Shown here piece after piece: positions 13,901 through 14,593 of a stretch of DNA of 14,593 nucleotides. Made by a program: the position numbers and the translations under genes. The DNA is from Prosthecobacter sp. (GTDB lineage: Bacteria; Verrucomicrobiota; Verrucomicrobiia; Verrucomicrobiales; Verrucomicrobiaceae): the NCBI GenBank assembly GCA_025869455.1, contig JAOZVT010000277.1, forward strand, positions 1 through 14,593, given 5' to 3'. The notes under the pieces are model-generated. The model was given only the letters and a program-made list of their open reading frames with translations, ran no database searches and was not told where the DNA came from. The first letter of the stretch is position 1; every line of letters begins with the position of its first letter.

Positions 13901-14593
13901 GAGTTCCACGGTCACGGAGTCTTTGAGTTTGAGGGCTGTGGTGAAGCTGGAGAGAGCACCACTCAGAGTCAGTTTCCCAGAACCGCCGACTGCTAGACCT
14001 GTGATGGTGGAGCTGGTGGAGGCAAAGACGGGACCACTGATGATGGTGTGATTGTTCACATTTGCCCGAATATCACCAGACCCTGCGGCTAAGCTATACA
14101 ACTCACTATCAGCTCCGGTGAATTCAAAGGATTCGCCTTCAAGCACAGAAGGTGAGCCATCACGACCTGAGAACGAAATGCCGATGGGCAATGCGTTTGC
14201 TCCGATGAGTTCGGTGGATGCTTTCAGAACCCCGTAGTTCAAGAAGGTTTTAGAATTTCCGAGCGCATTTTTGTTTCCGAATAAGACGATGCCGCCATCG
14301 ACTGGTGTGGTGGCAGATTGGATACCAATGGCCATGCGAATGAGATTCGTATTGGTACCATTTAACACCAGTGTTCCAGACCCGGTCTTGATGAGGCGAT
14401 CATTGTTAATGCCATTCAGAGTTACATTGCCAGTGAGGGCCAGAGTAGCGTCTGCATTGGGAACTTCGATGGTGCGGACGATGGTTCCGAAATCGATGGC
14501 ATTTTCGATGGTGGCGGTTCCGCTTTCGAGCGAAGCGGTGATTTTGCTAGCGACTAGATCTCCCCCTTGAAGTGTGCCAGCGGCACTGACGGT
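10931..14593 (-). CDS. Giant surface protein: autotransporter-type repeats and Ig-like domains (5' end missing)
   Basis: The visible 1220 residues are the C-terminal part of a larger secreted or surface protein; the frame stays open to the window edge. The N-terminal visible part has autotransporter-associated beta-strand repeats ('RLIKTGSGTLVLNGT', later 'GGSGKLTLSGALS'), typical of passenger beta-helices. Four Ig-like domains follow at about residues 385-727, each with a C-strand Trp ('ITYQWQYG', 'LTYQWLKG', 'LRYQWSRDG', 'LSFNWLRDG') and an F-strand Tyr ('YRCVVSN', 'YTCEVSN', 'YACTV'). Next is a putative cadherin-like Ig domain ('GLPSGLKMDTKTGIISGRPT', about 728-820). The last ~400 residues ('GLFAGTFTLSD', 'GYGYFLLDQLP') I associate with verrucomicrobial proteins. 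No autotransporter barrel or terminal Phe is present, so export is by another route. It lies upstream of ssrA on the same strand. Confidence 0.88.
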   Translation of the reverse strand, partial: TVSAAGTLQGGDLVASKITASLESGTATIENAIDFGTIVRTIEVPNADATLALTGNVTLNGINNDRLIKTGSGTLVLNGTNTNLIRMAIGIQSATTPVDGGIVLFGNKNALGNSKTFLNYGVLKASTELIGANALPIGISFSGRDGSPSVLEGESFEFTGADSELYSLAAGSGDIRANVNNHTIISGPVFASTSSTITGLAVGGSGKLTLSGALSSFTTALKLKDSVTVELNPGSFDSLSSTNAVVYETLSLATGTTLAVTTIGTTGVAKAYSSVNAESGSVIQFDIGGTARGDAVSGYDVLSFAATAAPVAPPTYTFAGAIKVQFVSGFVPAAGQTFDILDWDASATPDFAAVSFDLPDVSGANLIWDTSDFTTDGTLKILLNVVTVEVTPVTQNLNVGDTAVFTATATGPGTITYQWQYGTTDIPDETGTTLTIENVAVVNSGNYRCVVSNGVDTVASEPVTLTVTPAVTGFVASRTPSTDLLYVGDKVTFKVTGGGSGLTYQWLKGSSPIEGATSSTYVIDATATTDTADYSVLVSNGGPQVPSNVVPLTVLTASPVIVTDPTPQQLLKVGDAFSLQVTATGRPPLRYQWSRDGKPISGATRSSFSSPSATLVQGGTYTCEVSNQAGESDSSDSALVGVVLTNTLNINLAAGKNGSFKVQANGPNLSFNWLRDGAAQPPANFSLSQDGKTLTGTALLVEDYGTYACTVTMGLLTQVGGTHNLKVFDQAPESPETVEMPDGIIGGSYTYAMPYTVSEPPREAPSTFAAKGLPSGLKMDTKTGIISGRPTKSGDFSVTMTAKNTLGSTTTIGSLLIKAYPDSLSGVYVGLVERSTEINGSLGGRVDLTVTTTGSYSGTLTLGATKYKLKGIIEVNAETPDAEEVPTVLSLIVPRKGDPVPLQVDIVLTLNESEDRYLTGSVSDGVNTAAMEGYRYKWNVKTGPSATAYAQYYTFRTELAESELIGDSTVPQGSGYGTFTLKPDGKVKIVGSTGDGQKLTLASYLGPVGEILVYQTVYTPVKGSIGGSLEITAAAQPEDNTLTGELSVIRPANAKSRAYKEGFGPLELDAFGAAYTPDTTTVALDLTAGSSANLLFTEAGLTSELVETSLADVTVTINAKDKTVITSPSPSPTLTKFSSLKSKTGLFAGTFTLSDENPISAKPPILKRKSKFQGVIVKELTGYYGYGYFLLDQLPTTEPPTTTKTSPNLSGHAEFAPVEE

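Noticed and set aside
1..14593. GC-skew support for an origin near 6.9 kb
   Set aside because: Hand counts on sampled lines gave only a slight C excess to the left and a slight G excess to the right, too weak and too gene-dependent to use.
1..14593. CRISPR array or insertion sequence
   Set aside because: No short regularly spaced repeats and no transposase or terminal inverted repeats were seen.

Overview
The window looks like a chromosomal segment of a Gram-negative bacterium, most likely a member of Verrucomicrobiota close to Prosthecobacter or Verrucomicrobium. The evidence is an Mla-type outer-membrane lipid transport operon, a very large autotransporter-repeat/Ig-domain surface protein with a C-terminal region I associate with this phylum, and a tmRNA whose tag reads ANSSELALAA. 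The phylum is an inference; no marker gene here fixes the genus.

Layout. 1-443 is non-coding and holds a 55-bp direct repeat and hairpins. 444-3964 (minus) is a four-gene operon: MlaE-type permease with an N-terminal STAS-like region, MlaF-type ATPase, MlaD-type MCE protein and a PqiC-like lipoprotein, packed with 3-15 bp gaps or a 4-bp overlap. Divergent from it, 4261-6286 (plus) is plsX-fabH, which feeds acyl-phosphate for phospholipid synthesis and initiates fatty acid elongation. The two transcription units meet back to back in a 296-bp spacer, so lipid synthesis and lipid trafficking sit side by side.

6287-8930 is the accessory part. After a strong terminator come a palindromic hairpin, a decayed coding fragment that resembles a ClpB C-terminus, and an AT-rich stretch with three DnaA-box consensus matches arranged around a 14-bp perfect inverted repeat. 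A nested inverted-repeat element follows, then a small GIY-YIG-like protein and a 319-aa protein of the phage-regulator/BstA-like kind whose start codon lies between two copies of a 13-mer. The segment ends at a degenerate copy of the tmRNA 3' end with its own terminator.

9074-10299 (minus) carries a DUF1232 membrane protein and a small charged protein of unknown function. 10511-10863 (minus) is a complete ssrA (tmRNA) with a convincing promoter and terminator. 10931-14593 (minus) is the 3' part of the giant surface protein; its start lies beyond the window.

The points most worth pursuing are the DnaA-box cluster (origin or DnaA-binding locus), the GIY-YIG/BstA-like pair next to it, and the duplicated ssrA end, which suggests past integration at tmRNA.
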